DNA of 64,000 nt from Paenibacillus sabuli (lineage in GTDB: Bacteria > Bacillota > Bacilli > Paenibacillales > Paenibacillaceae), in the NCBI RefSeq assembly GCF_014705605.1, contig NZ_JACXIZ010000017.1, positions 62,001-126,000 on the forward strand, given 5' to 3'. Below the pieces are notes generated by a model. That model saw nothing but the letters and a program-made list of their open reading frames with translations, ran no database searches and was not told where the DNA came from. The translations under genes and the position numbers were made by a program. Shown one piece after another: positions 17,227 to 25,560 of the stretch. The stretch's first letter is position 1; each line of letters starts with the position of its first letter.

Positions 17227-17651
17227 ATAATATGCAGGTGAGGTCACGAAGCGAAGGCCAGCTCTGGAAGTGCGCCCGCTGTAACGGACAAGGGAGCCGC
17301 CTAGCGCCGTTTTTCAGCTCCCTTCACGGTCTAACGGACATGAGAGGCGCTTAGGGGGGATCATCGTCCTTGTAGCGGACCCAAATAACCGCTAAGCGTC
17401 GCTGGTGTCGCTGGTGTCCGTTAGGATCGCGCATGCGTCCAAAGATGCGCCCAAGCCGCTGGTCTCCGTTACAGCTGCCGCCCTCTCCGTCCGCTTGCGC
17501 CGCCGATCTGAAAAAAATACAAGCGGATAGCCGAATAAATCGCATTCAAACCAAACGCGACCCTGCGTATGATTAAGGTACATCGCGCGCAATCTAATCC
17601 GTATTTCGGAGCTTGCGCCTGTACGTTAATGCATAAGGAGGGTCATTTGCA
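17227..17651. other. 425-base intergenic region with nested repeats
   Basis: Between the response regulator and the ABC operon. Most of it (17279-17474) is a nested set of inverted repeats. The remaining 170 bases should hold the promoter of the transport operon, but no clear -35/-10 pair was identified. Confidence 0.6.
17279..17474. repeat. Nested inverted-repeat element, copy 2
   Basis: Inner unit 17331-17424: CTAACGGACA at the left and TGTCCGTTAG at the right, then CGCTTAG/CTAAGCG arms. It contains a perfect 9-base duplication GCTGGTGTC at 17401-17418. An outer, more diverged pair of ends (CTGTAACGGA at 17279-17288 and TCCGTTACAG at 17465-17474) encloses it. The inner unit matches the element at 13312-13395. 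Confidence 0.75.
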
Positions 17652-18566
17652 ATGCGCACAACACGGCGTTCATTGGCGGCGGAGCAGAATCGGACGGCCT
17701 ATTTGTTTCTGTTGCCGTGGCTGATCGGATTTTTCATGCTGACGGCCGGGCCGATGCTCGGCTCGCTCTACCTGTCGCTGACCGAGTACAAGCTGCTGAC
17801 GCCGCCGACCTGGATCGGCCTGGACAATTACATTCGCATCTTCACCGACGATTCGACCTTCACCGGCTCGCTCTGGCTGACCTTCAAGTACGTGTTCATC
17901 TCGGTGCCGCTGCGGCTCGTCTTCGCACTGCTGGTGGCGATGGCGCTCAATCGCGGCATTCGCGCGCTCGGCATCTACCGCACGGTGTATTACGTGCCGT
18001 CGCTGCTCGGCGGCAGCGTGGCGATCGCGATCGTGTGGCGCCAGATTTTCGCCGGCGACGGCGTGGTCAACGACTTCCTCGGCTGGTTCGGGATCACGGC
18101 GCCGTCGTGGATCTCCCATCCCGACTACATCATCTACACGATCATCACGCTGTCGGTCTGGCAATTCGGCTCGGCGATGGTCATCTTCCTCGCCGGTCTC
18201 AAGCAGATTCCGGCGGACCTGTACGAGGCGTCGCAGATCGACGGGGCGGGCAAGCTGCGCCAGTTTTTCCGGATCACGCTGCCGATGCTCTCGCCGGTCA
18301 TCTTTTTCAATCTGATCATGAGCATCATCAATTCGTTCCAGGCGTTCACGCCGGCCTTCGTCATCGGCGACGGCCGCGGCGGTCCGCTCGACGCGACGAT
18401 GTTCTACACGCTGTACCTGTACCTCAAGGGCTTCTCGTTCTTCGACATGGGGTATGCGGCCGCGCTGGCGTGGATCATGCTGATCATCATCGGGCTGTTC
18501 ACGGCGATCGTGTTCGCCACCTCGCGGTACTGGGTCTTTTACGGCGATGAGAAGGGGGGCAAGTGA
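17652..18566 (+). CDS. Sugar ABC transporter permease, first (UgpA/LplB-like)
   Basis: 304 residues with six membrane helices. It belongs to the MalF/UgpA-type permeases of the CUT1 class; the cytoplasmic EAA loop reads ADLYEASQIDGAGKLRQFFRITLPMLSP (about 190-217). It forms the membrane channel with the next gene product. The ATG follows AAGGAGG. No ATPase gene is present in the cluster, which is usual for CUT1 systems in Bacillales that share MsmX-type ATPases. Confidence 0.93.
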   Translation: MRTTRRSLAAEQNRTAYLFLLPWLIGFFMLTAGPMLGSLYLSLTEYKLLTPPTWIGLDNYIRIFTDDSTFTGSLWLTFKYVFISVPLRLVFALLVAMALNRGIRALGIYRTVYYVPSLLGGSVAIAIVWRQIFAGDGVVNDFLGWFGITAPSWISHPDYIIYTIITLSVWQFGSAMVIFLAGLKQIPADLYEASQIDGAGKLRQFFRITLPMLSPVIFFNLIMSIINSFQAFTPAFVIGDGRGGPLDATMFYTLYLYLKGFSFFDMGYAAALAWIMLIIIGLFTAIVFATSRYWVFYGDEKGGK

Positions 18567-18568
18567 AC

Positions 18569-19414
18569 ATGGACATCACGCTTCGCAAGGCGGCCTCGCG
18601 CACGCTGCGCCATGTGCTGATCATCGCGCTCGGCCTCCTGATGATCTATCCGGTCGTCTGGCTGGTCAGCAGCTCGTTCAAGCCCAATACGCTGATCTTC
18701 TCCGAGCCGGGCCTGTGGCCCAAGGAAGTGACGCTGGATAATTATATCAACGGCTGGCGGGGCTTGCAGGGCGTCTCGTTCGCCCGCTTCTTCTCCAACT
18801 CGGCCATAATCGCGATCCTGTGCGTGCTCGGCAACGTCGTCACGTGCTCGCTGGCGGCGTTCGCCTTCGCCCGGCTGCGCTTCAAGTTCAGCAAATTCTG
18901 GTTCGCGATGATGCTGGTGACGATCATGCTGCCGTACCACGTCACGCTCGTGCCGCAGTATATCATCTTCAACGAGCTGCACTGGATCAATACGTACTAT
19001 CCGCTTGTCCTGCCGAAATGGCTGGCGACGGATTCGTTCTTCATCCTGCTGATGGTGCAGTTCATCCGCGGCATTCCGCGGGAGCTCGACGAGAGCGCGA
19101 CGATCGACGGCTGCGGTCTCAAGCAGACCTACGCGCGCATCATCCTGCCGCTGCTCGTGCCGGCGCTGATCACGACCGCGATCTTCTCGTTCATCTGGTC
19201 GTGGGACGACTTCTTCAGCCAGATGATCTACCTGAGCGATATCCGGCTGTTCACGGTGCAGCTCGGCATTCGCTCGCTGTTCGATCCGACGGGGCAGTCG
19301 GACTGGGGCGCGCTGCTGGCGATGTCGACGCTGTCGCTGGTGCCGATTACGGCGATCTTCCTGATCTTCCAGCGCTACTTCCTGGAGGGCATCGCCACGA
19401 CCGGTCTGAAATAA
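18569..19414 (+). CDS. Sugar ABC transporter permease, second (UgpE/MalG-like)
   Basis: 281 residues with six helices; EAA loop PRELDESATIDGCGLKQTYARIILPLLVP around 175-203. It pairs with the upstream permease, with which it is almost contiguous. Two starts are possible: GTG 18563 overlaps the previous stop and lies three bases from the GGGGGG site; ATG 18569 has better spacing and is used here. Confidence 0.93.
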   Translation: MDITLRKAASRTLRHVLIIALGLLMIYPVVWLVSSSFKPNTLIFSEPGLWPKEVTLDNYINGWRGLQGVSFARFFSNSAIIAILCVLGNVVTCSLAAFAFARLRFKFSKFWFAMMLVTIMLPYHVTLVPQYIIFNELHWINTYYPLVLPKWLATDSFFILLMVQFIRGIPRELDESATIDGCGLKQTYARIILPLLVPALITTAIFSFIWSWDDFFSQMIYLSDIRLFTVQLGIRSLFDPTGQSDWGALLAMSTLSLVPITAIFLIFQRYFLEGIATTGLK

Positions 19415-19531
19415 TCGCATGCGCCGCGATCCGAAAAAATCGCATCGCAACATCCGAAGGAATGACATTCGCAGCGCATCGGCTCTGCAGTATGATGGGC
19501 GTATCAACCACAAAAAGGGGAGACGTGTAAA

Positions 19532-20875
19532 ATGAAAAGAAAATCGACGCTGACGACGGCGCTGCTGGCGCTCATGCTGGTCCTGGCGGCTTGCTCGGGC
19601 GGTACGAGCTCGGGAGGCTCCGGCACAAGCGACAACACCAACGGGAATGCCGGCGACAATGGCGACGCGGGCTCGGGCGAGCAGGTCGAGCTGCGCGTCA
19701 TGTGGTGGGGCGACCAGAAGCGCGCCGACCGCACGAACGAGGTGCTGCAGCTGTTCCAGGAGAAATACCCGAACATCAAGGTGATGGGCGAGTTCGCCCC
19801 GGGCTCCGGCTACTTCGACAAGCTGAATACGCAGCTGGCCTCGGGCACCGCGCCGGACGTTTTCTTCCTCGGCGGCAACGTCGTCGATTACGCCACCAAG
19901 GACGTCCTGCTGCCGCTGGATCCGTACGTGGGCGAGCAGCTCGACCTGTCCGACATGGATCAGGCGATGATCGATTACGGCACGCTCGGCGGCGAGCTGC
20001 TGCACATCTCCGCCGGCGCCAATGCCCGCGGCATCCTGATCAACAAGACGCTGTTCGAGGAGGCCGGTCTCCCGGTGCCCGAGGATGGCTGGAACTGGGA
20101 CGACTATGCGCGCATCAGCCAGGAGGTCTCCGAGCAGTTGGACGGCGTGTACGGCACTTATGATTTTACGTACGAGGGCATGGACATATATTTGAAGCAA
20201 AACGGCGCCAAGCTGTATAATCTGGAGGACGGCACGCTCGGCTTCGAGGAAGCGGATGTGCTGCCGTGGTTCCAATACTGGAAGTCGACGGCCGAGAGCG
20301 GCGGCGTCGTGCCGCCGGAGCTGGCGGTCTCCAACCCGCCCGACGACACGAGCAAGTCGCTGGTCATCACCGGCGGCGTGGCGATGAATCTGATTCCGTC
20401 GAACCAGTTGGCGGCCTTCCAGAATCTGACCGAGGACGAGCTGACGCTCGTGCAGCTGCCGCGCGGTCCGAAGGGAACGGGCGTCGTGTTCGAATCGAGC
20501 CAAGGCCTCTCGGCGTACGCCGAGACGGAGCATCCGGAGGAAGCGGCACTGCTGATCAGCTTCTTCATCAACGATCCTGAAGCGGCCAAGGTGCTCGGCA
20601 ATGACCGCGGCGTGCCGGTCACGTCGGCCAACCGCGAGCTGCTCGGCGAGGATGCCGACCCGGTCGACGAGATCGTCTACGATTACACGAGCCGCGTCTC
20701 CGATGCGGCCAAGGATGAGCCGTTCGACGTCAGCTACAATCCGCCCGGCTTCGCCGAGTTCGACAAGCTGGCCCGCACGACCGTGCAGGAGATCGGCTTC
20801 GGACGCAAGAGCGTCGAGCAGGCGGTGTCGGATTTCTACAGCGGCACGACCCAGATTTTCCAGAGCAATCAGTAA
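19532..20875 (+). CDS. Sugar ABC transporter substrate-binding lipoprotein
   Basis: 447 residues. A type II signal peptide ends in the lipobox LAAC with Cys21, followed by a Ser/Gly/Asn-rich linker. The mature part has the CUT1 binding-protein pattern: VELRVMWWGDQKR, ASGTAPDVFFLGGNVVDYA near 110-130, and GVAMNLIPSNQLAAF near 287-302. It captures a carbohydrate outside the membrane for the two permeases encoded upstream. The sugar is not determined; the adjacent glycosidases suggest oligosaccharides from plant polymers. Confidence 0.93.
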   Translation: MKRKSTLTTALLALMLVLAACSGGTSSGGSGTSDNTNGNAGDNGDAGSGEQVELRVMWWGDQKRADRTNEVLQLFQEKYPNIKVMGEFAPGSGYFDKLNTQLASGTAPDVFFLGGNVVDYATKDVLLPLDPYVGEQLDLSDMDQAMIDYGTLGGELLHISAGANARGILINKTLFEEAGLPVPEDGWNWDDYARISQEVSEQLDGVYGTYDFTYEGMDIYLKQNGAKLYNLEDGTLGFEEADVLPWFQYWKSTAESGGVVPPELAVSNPPDDTSKSLVITGGVAMNLIPSNQLAAFQNLTEDELTLVQLPRGPKGTGVVFESSQGLSAYAETEHPEEAALLISFFINDPEAAKVLGNDRGVPVTSANRELLGEDADPVDEIVYDYTSRVSDAAKDEPFDVSYNPPGFAEFDKLARTTVQEIGFGRKSVEQAVSDFYSGTTQIFQSNQ

Positions 20876-20898
20876 GCGAGTAGCTTGACATTGGCTCC

Positions 20899-20930
20899 GG
20901 CAAGGCTGTCGACATTCGGCAGCCTTGCTG
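20899..20930 (+). terminator. Hairpin after the binding-protein gene
   Basis: GGCAAGGCTG at 20899-20908 pairs with CAGCCTTGC at 20920-20928. There is no T-run, so it may be a processing or mRNA-stability hairpin, which often separates binding protein from enzyme expression. Confidence 0.5.
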
Positions 20931-20973
20931 GCATGTCCGGCGCTCGCATTCAAGTCTGAAAGGAATGGTTAGC

Positions 20974-21864
20974 ATGGAAGCATGGAAGCTGGCGGATATC
21001 CAGATTCGCGATCCGTTCGTATTGCCGCTGGAGCGCGAGGGGCGCTACTATCTGTACGGCAGCACAGACAAAAATATATGGGGCAAGGGCACCGGCTTCG
21101 ACGCCTATGTCAGCGCCGATCTGCAGACGTGGGAGGGCCCGCATCCGATCTTCCGGCCGGAGGCCGGCTTCTATTCGGATACGAACTTCTGGGCGCCGGA
21201 GGTATACGCGTACGGCGGTCGCTACTATATGTTCGCGACCTTTCGCCGCAAGGACAACGACCGGCTCGGCACGGCGGTGCTGGCGGCGGACGGGCCGCTC
21301 GGCCCGTTCGTCCCGCACAGCGAAGGGCCGGTGACGCCCGAGGGCTGGAGCTCGCTGGACGGCAGCCTGCACGTGGACGAGGCAGGGCAGCCGTGGATGG
21401 TATTCTGCCACGAATGGCAGCAGGTCGGAGACGGCGAAGTATGCGCGGTGCGGCTCTCGGCCGATCTGCGGCGCGCCGAGGGGGAGCCGCAGCTGCTGTA
21501 CCGGGCCTCGGAGGCGCCGTGGACGACGCCGTTCGAGTCGGCGCGCTTCCCCGAGCAGACCAACTATGTCACCGACGGCCCGTACATGCTGCGCCTGGCG
21601 GACGGCAGTCTGCAGCTGCTGTGGGCCAGCTTCATCGACGGCCGCTACGCGCTCGGCATCGCGCGCTCGTCTACCGGCCTGCTGGCCGGCCCGTGGGTGC
21701 AGGAGGAGGAGCCGCTGTACCGCAGCGACGGCGGCCATGCGATGGTATTCCGCAGCTTCGACGGCCGGCTCATGCTGGCGATCCACAGCCCCAACAAGAC
21801 GCCGAACGAACGTCCGCATCTGCTCGAGCTGGCGGAGCATGCCGGTCGTCTGCAACTGCGCTGA
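20974..21864 (+). CDS. Glycoside hydrolase family 43-like enzyme
   Basis: 296 residues forming a five-bladed beta-propeller pattern. The RDPF motif near the N-terminus (Asp13, probable general base), the TNFWAPEVYAYGGRYYMFA repeat and LDGSLHVDEAGQPWMVFCHEW fit GH43 (arabinanases, xylosidases, arabinofuranosidases). There is no signal peptide, so it would act in the cytoplasm on imported oligosaccharides. ATG 20974 is used because AAAGGA is only adjacent to the other ATG at 20965. It follows the sugar importer in the same orientation. Confidence 0.8.
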   Translation: MEAWKLADIQIRDPFVLPLEREGRYYLYGSTDKNIWGKGTGFDAYVSADLQTWEGPHPIFRPEAGFYSDTNFWAPEVYAYGGRYYMFATFRRKDNDRLGTAVLAADGPLGPFVPHSEGPVTPEGWSSLDGSLHVDEAGQPWMVFCHEWQQVGDGEVCAVRLSADLRRAEGEPQLLYRASEAPWTTPFESARFPEQTNYVTDGPYMLRLADGSLQLLWASFIDGRYALGIARSSTGLLAGPWVQEEEPLYRSDGGHAMVFRSFDGRLMLAIHSPNKTPNERPHLLELAEHAGRLQLR

Positions 21865-22026
21865 CGGCGATTGGCGCGCAGCCAGGCGATTCCTCATCAG
21901 ATGATTATGGCGGCTACGCGGCATCTGATCTAGTATAGGAGAGGCGCGGCCTTGCACGATTGCGCAAGCACATATGGCGCAAGGACACAGGCGCGCATTC
22001 ATCATCTATTCCGCAGGAGGTTGTTC

Positions 22027-24078
22027 ATGACCATTGATCGTTATCAACTCGTGGCGCGCAACAATCCGGTGCTCGCGGAGGCCGATTGCTTTGCTCCGCT
22101 GACGGTGGGCAACGGCGAGTTCGCGTTCACGACGGATGTTACCGGCTTGCAGACGTTCGCGGAGTCGTACGAAGCTGCGATTCCTTTGTGCACGATGTCC
22201 AATTGGGGTTGGCACACGCTGCCGCTCCCGAAGGAGGATGTCCGCTCAATCCAGCCCGAGCTGTTCGACACGTACGGCAGGCCGGTCGGCTATTTTTCAT
22301 CTGCCGAGGGACAAGAGACCATCTTCCACTGGCTTCGCGAAAACCCGCATCGCTATCACCTCGGCCGCATCGGCTTCGAATTCGACATGCCCGGCGGCGC
22401 GCCGGCGCAATTGGAAGACCTGCAGGTCGTCGATCAGACGCTGGACATGTGGACCGGCACGATCAAGAGCCGATTCGTCATCCTGGACGAGCCGGTAGAA
22501 GTGGAGACGCGCTGTCATCCGGCGGAGGACGTCATCGCCGTCCAGGTCCGGTCGCCCCTCGTCGCGCAGGGGAGGATCAGGCTGGCGTACCGCTTCCCCT
22601 ACGGCTCCGGGACGATCAACGGGGCGGACTGGGAGGCGCCGGAGCGCCATCATACGACCATAACCGCGCGCACCGCACGCTCTGTCAAGTGGGCGCGGGT
22701 GCTGGATCAGGACCGCTACGAGGTAGAAGCGGCGTGCTCGGCTCCCTTCACGGTAAAAGAAATGGCGCCGCACCACTACGGGATTGCCGTCGACGCCGAC
22801 TCGGATACGTTCGAATGGACGACGCGCTTCGCGCCGCAGCCTGCGCGCCGCGAGCTGCCGTCCTGCGGCGCAGTGGCCGCTGCGGCGGCGCGGCATTGGC
22901 AGGACTTCTGGATGACGGGCGGCGCCATCGAGCTGGCCGACAGCCGCGACCCCCGGGCGGCGGAGCTGGAGCGCCGCATCGTGCGGTCGCAATACTTGAC
23001 GGCTATCCAATGCGCCGGCTCGATCCCGCCTCAGGAGACCGGGCTCACCTGCAACAGCTGGTACGGCAAGGCGCACCTGGAGATGCACTGGTGGCATGCG
23101 GCCCAATTCGCGCTGTGGGGACGCGTCGAGTTGCTGGAGAACAGCCTGGGCTGGTACAAGGCGATCCTGCCCAAGGCGGAGGCGAACGCCAGGCGGCAAG
23201 GCTACGCCGGCGTGCGCTGGCCCAAAATGGTCGGCCCCGACGGCGCCGACAGCCCGTCCCATATCGCGACGCTGCTGATCTGGCAGCAGCCGCATCCGAT
23301 CTTCTACGCGGAGCTGTGCTACCGGGCCAAGCCCGGCCCGGATACGCTGGAGGCGCATCGGGAGATCGTACTGCGGACGGCTGAATTCATGGCCTCGTTC
23401 GCACAGTGGGACGCGCAAGGCGAACGGTACGTGCTCGGCCCGCCGGTCATCCCCGCCCAGGAGAACCATGCGCCGACGGACACGCTCAATCCGACGTACG
23501 AGCTGGAATATTGGGCGCAGGGGCTGGCGCTCGCCCAGACGTGGCGGGAGCGGCTCGGCCTGACCCGGGACGAGGCATGGGACCGCATTCTCTCCCGGCT
23601 GTCGCCGCTGCCGGTGCGGGACGGCGTCTACCTGGCGCACGAGCGCTGCCCGGACACGTACGAAGCGTTCAATCAGGACCATCCGTCCATGCTCAATGCC
23701 TACGGCGTCCTGCCGGGGCGCCTGGTAGAGGTCGAGACGATGCGGCGCACGCTCGCCAAGGTGCTCGAATCGTGGGACATGCCCCACACCTGGGGCTGGG
23801 ATTATCCGGTGATGGCGATGACCGCGGCCCGGCTGGGCGAGCCGGAGACGGCGATCCGCTGTCTGCTGCTGGATACGCCCAAAAATGTGTACTTCCCCAA
23901 CGGTCACAACTTCCAGCGCGAAGGGCTGCCGCTGTACCTGCCCGGCAACGGCGGGCTGCTCGCTGCGGTCGCAATGATGGCGGCAGGCTGGGATGACGGG
24001 CCGGAGGCGCCTGCGCCCGGGTTCCCGACGGACGGCGAGTGGGTCGTTCGGTACGAAGGCCTGCAGCGGTACATGTAG
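22027..24078 (+). CDS. Six-hairpin glycosidase-like protein
   Basis: 683 residues. The N-terminal part is beta-rich (LTVGNGEFAFTTDVTGLQTF, then strands to about 300); the C-terminal part is helical with tryptophan-rich motifs (NSWYGKAHLEMHWWHAAQFALWGR, HTWGWDYPVMAMTAARLGE). This beta-sandwich plus (alpha/alpha)6 arrangement is that of the six-hairpin glycosidase superfamily (GH65, GH95 and relatives). The exact family and substrate were not recognised. It has no signal peptide and a good AGGAGG site, so it probably acts in the cytoplasm on the imported sugar. Its last codons lie in a 20-base tandem repeat. Confidence 0.75.
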   Translation: MTIDRYQLVARNNPVLAEADCFAPLTVGNGEFAFTTDVTGLQTFAESYEAAIPLCTMSNWGWHTLPLPKEDVRSIQPELFDTYGRPVGYFSSAEGQETIFHWLRENPHRYHLGRIGFEFDMPGGAPAQLEDLQVVDQTLDMWTGTIKSRFVILDEPVEVETRCHPAEDVIAVQVRSPLVAQGRIRLAYRFPYGSGTINGADWEAPERHHTTITARTARSVKWARVLDQDRYEVEAACSAPFTVKEMAPHHYGIAVDADSDTFEWTTRFAPQPARRELPSCGAVAAAAARHWQDFWMTGGAIELADSRDPRAAELERRIVRSQYLTAIQCAGSIPPQETGLTCNSWYGKAHLEMHWWHAAQFALWGRVELLENSLGWYKAILPKAEANARRQGYAGVRWPKMVGPDGADSPSHIATLLIWQQPHPIFYAELCYRAKPGPDTLEAHREIVLRTAEFMASFAQWDAQGERYVLGPPVIPAQENHAPTDTLNPTYELEYWAQGLALAQTWRERLGLTRDEAWDRILSRLSPLPVRDGVYLAHERCPDTYEAFNQDHPSMLNAYGVLPGRLVEVETMRRTLAKVLESWDMPHTWGWDYPVMAMTAARLGEPETAIRCLLLDTPKNVYFPNGHNFQREGLPLYLPGNGGLLAAVAMMAAGWDDGPEAPAPGFPTDGEWVVRYEGLQRYM

Positions 24079-24101
24079 CAGTGCAGCGGTACATGCAGCA
24101 G
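24062..24101 (+). repeat. 20-bp tandem repeat across the glycosidase stop codon
   Basis: TGCAGCGGTACATGTAGCAG at 24062-24081 is repeated with one change at 24082-24101. The stop codon TAG (24076-24078) lies in the first copy. Looser derivatives continue to about 24165. Confidence 0.8.
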
Positions 24102-24175
24102 TGCGGCAATAAGGTGCTGGATAAAGTGCGGCGAACATGTAGCGGTGTGGCGATAAGGTACGGCGCTCAGGTACC

Positions 24176-24222
24176 GGAGTGGCCGAAAATGCGTTGAGGA
24201 TTAGCTGGTGTCCGTGAGAATG
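24176..24222 (+). repeat. Dispersed repeat copy B joined to an element fragment
   Basis: GAGTGGCCGAAAATGCGTTG at 24178-24197 is identical to 34721-34740. Seven bases later GCTGGTGTCCGTGAGAA matches, with one difference, the right end of the inverted-repeat elements at 13381 and 17410. Confidence 0.7.
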
Positions 24223-24314
24223 ATGAACCACATGCGGCTGACAAGAGGCGGATGCCGAGGGCGGAGGGGATGTGCTAGAATAGGAGTACTGTGGATAGGA
24301 TCAAGGAGGAAGAG

Positions 24315-25073
24315 ATGAGCAACTACAAATTGGTCGCCCTCGACATGGACGGCACGCTGCTGAACGACCGCAGCGAAATCAGCGACGAGAACGCCGCCGC
24401 CATCGCGCGCGCACTGGAAGCCGGCGTGCTCGTCTGCTTCTCGACCGGCCGCGGCTTCCAGAGCGCGCTGCCGTTCGCCGAGCAGATCGGACTCGAGACG
24501 CCCATGATTACCGTCAATGGCGGGGAGATCTGGCACCGCCCGCATGTGCTGCACCGCCGCCGCTATCTGGCCCCCGACATCGCCGAACGGCTCCATGCGC
24601 TCGCCGGCCGTCACGATTCGGTCTGGTACTGGGGCTACACGATCGAGAACATCTACAATAAGGAAAGCTGGCTCGATCCGGGCGAGCGCATCGCGGACAA
24701 GCACTGGATGAAATTCGGCTACGACACGCCCGACGACGCGCTGCGGGCCGAGCTCGTAAGCGAGATCGAGAGCTGGGGCGGCCTGGAGATTACGAATTCG
24801 TCGCCGACCAATCTGGAGATCAACCCGCAGGGCGTCTCCAAGGCGGCGGCGCTCGGCGAGCTGTGCGAGCTGCTCGGTCTCACCATGGAGCAGGTCGTCG
24901 CGGTCGGCGACAGCCTCAACGACATTGCGGCAATCCGCGCGGCCGGACTCGGCGTCGCCATGGGCAATGCGCAGGAGACGGTCAAGGCGGCCGCCGATGT
25001 CGTCACGGTCACCAATAACGAGCATGCGGTGGCACGCGTCATCGCGCGCTACGTGCTGGGCGGAGGCGACTGA
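24315..25073 (+). CDS. Cof-type HAD-family phosphatase
   Basis: 252 residues. HAD motif I is ALDMDGTLLND (nucleophile Asp10, Asp12), motif II is in FSTGRGFQSA, and motif IV is VVAVGDSLNDIAAIRAAGLGVAMGNA. A C2b cap is inserted between. Cof-type enzymes dephosphorylate sugar phosphates, FMN precursors or nucleotides; the specific substrate cannot be read from sequence. ATG 24315 has AAGGAGGAAGAG before it and is preferred to the in-frame GTG at 24291. Six bases separate it from the next gene. Confidence 0.92.
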   Translation: MSNYKLVALDMDGTLLNDRSEISDENAAAIARALEAGVLVCFSTGRGFQSALPFAEQIGLETPMITVNGGEIWHRPHVLHRRRYLAPDIAERLHALAGRHDSVWYWGYTIENIYNKESWLDPGERIADKHWMKFGYDTPDDALRAELVSEIESWGGLEITNSSPTNLEINPQGVSKAAALGELCELLGLTMEQVVAVGDSLNDIAAIRAAGLGVAMGNAQETVKAAADVVTVTNNEHAVARVIARYVLGGGD

Positions 25074-25079
25074 CGCGTT

Positions 25080-25559
25080 ATGGACATCGCAGGCTGGATT
25101 CTCGTTATTGTGTTGTTTGCCGTCGGCATGGCGGGTGCAATTTTTCCGATTCTGCCGGGGGTGCTGGCGATCTACGCCGCGTTTTTCGTCTACGGCTTTT
25201 TCATCAGCTTCGCGCCGTTCGGGTGGGTCTTCTGGACCTTGCAGACCCTCATCCTGGCGGCGCTCATCATCGCCGACTATGCGGTCAACGCCTGGGGCGT
25301 CAAGCGCTACGGCGGCTCGCGCGAATCAGTGGTCGGCAGTACGGTCGGGGTCATCATTGGGCCGTTCGTCATACCCGGCGTCGGGCTGATCCTCGGGCCG
25401 TTCCTGGGCGCGATGCTCGGCGAGCTGCTCGCCCGCTCGGATCTGAACAAGTCGCTCAAGGTCGGCTTCGGCTCGGTGGTCGGACTCTTTACGAGCACGG
25501 TTGTCAAAATTGTGTTGCAGGCCGTCATGATTATTCTGTTCGTCATCTGGGTGGTCTGA
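25080..25559 (+). CDS. DUF456 membrane protein
   Basis: 159 residues, strongly hydrophobic with four or five helices and Gly-rich segments (GAIFPILPGVLAIYAAFF, GVIIGPFVIPGVGLILGPFLGAMLGELL). This is the DUF456 (YqgC) pattern; function unknown. It sits between the HAD phosphatase and the flippase in a tightly packed operon and ends one base before the flippase start codon. Confidence 0.85.
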   Translation: MDIAGWILVIVLFAVGMAGAIFPILPGVLAIYAAFFVYGFFISFAPFGWVFWTLQTLILAALIIADYAVNAWGVKRYGGSRESVVGSTVGVIIGPFVIPGVGLILGPFLGAMLGELLARSDLNKSLKVGFGSVVGLFTSTVVKIVLQAVMIILFVIWVV

Positions 25560-25560
25560 T

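Noticed and set aside
18539-20953. 804-codon open frame on the minus strand opposite the sugar transporter genes
   Set aside because: GC-rich DNA leaves long antisense frames open; this one is rich in Arg, His and Gln, has no ribosome binding site and lies opposite three clear transporter genes.
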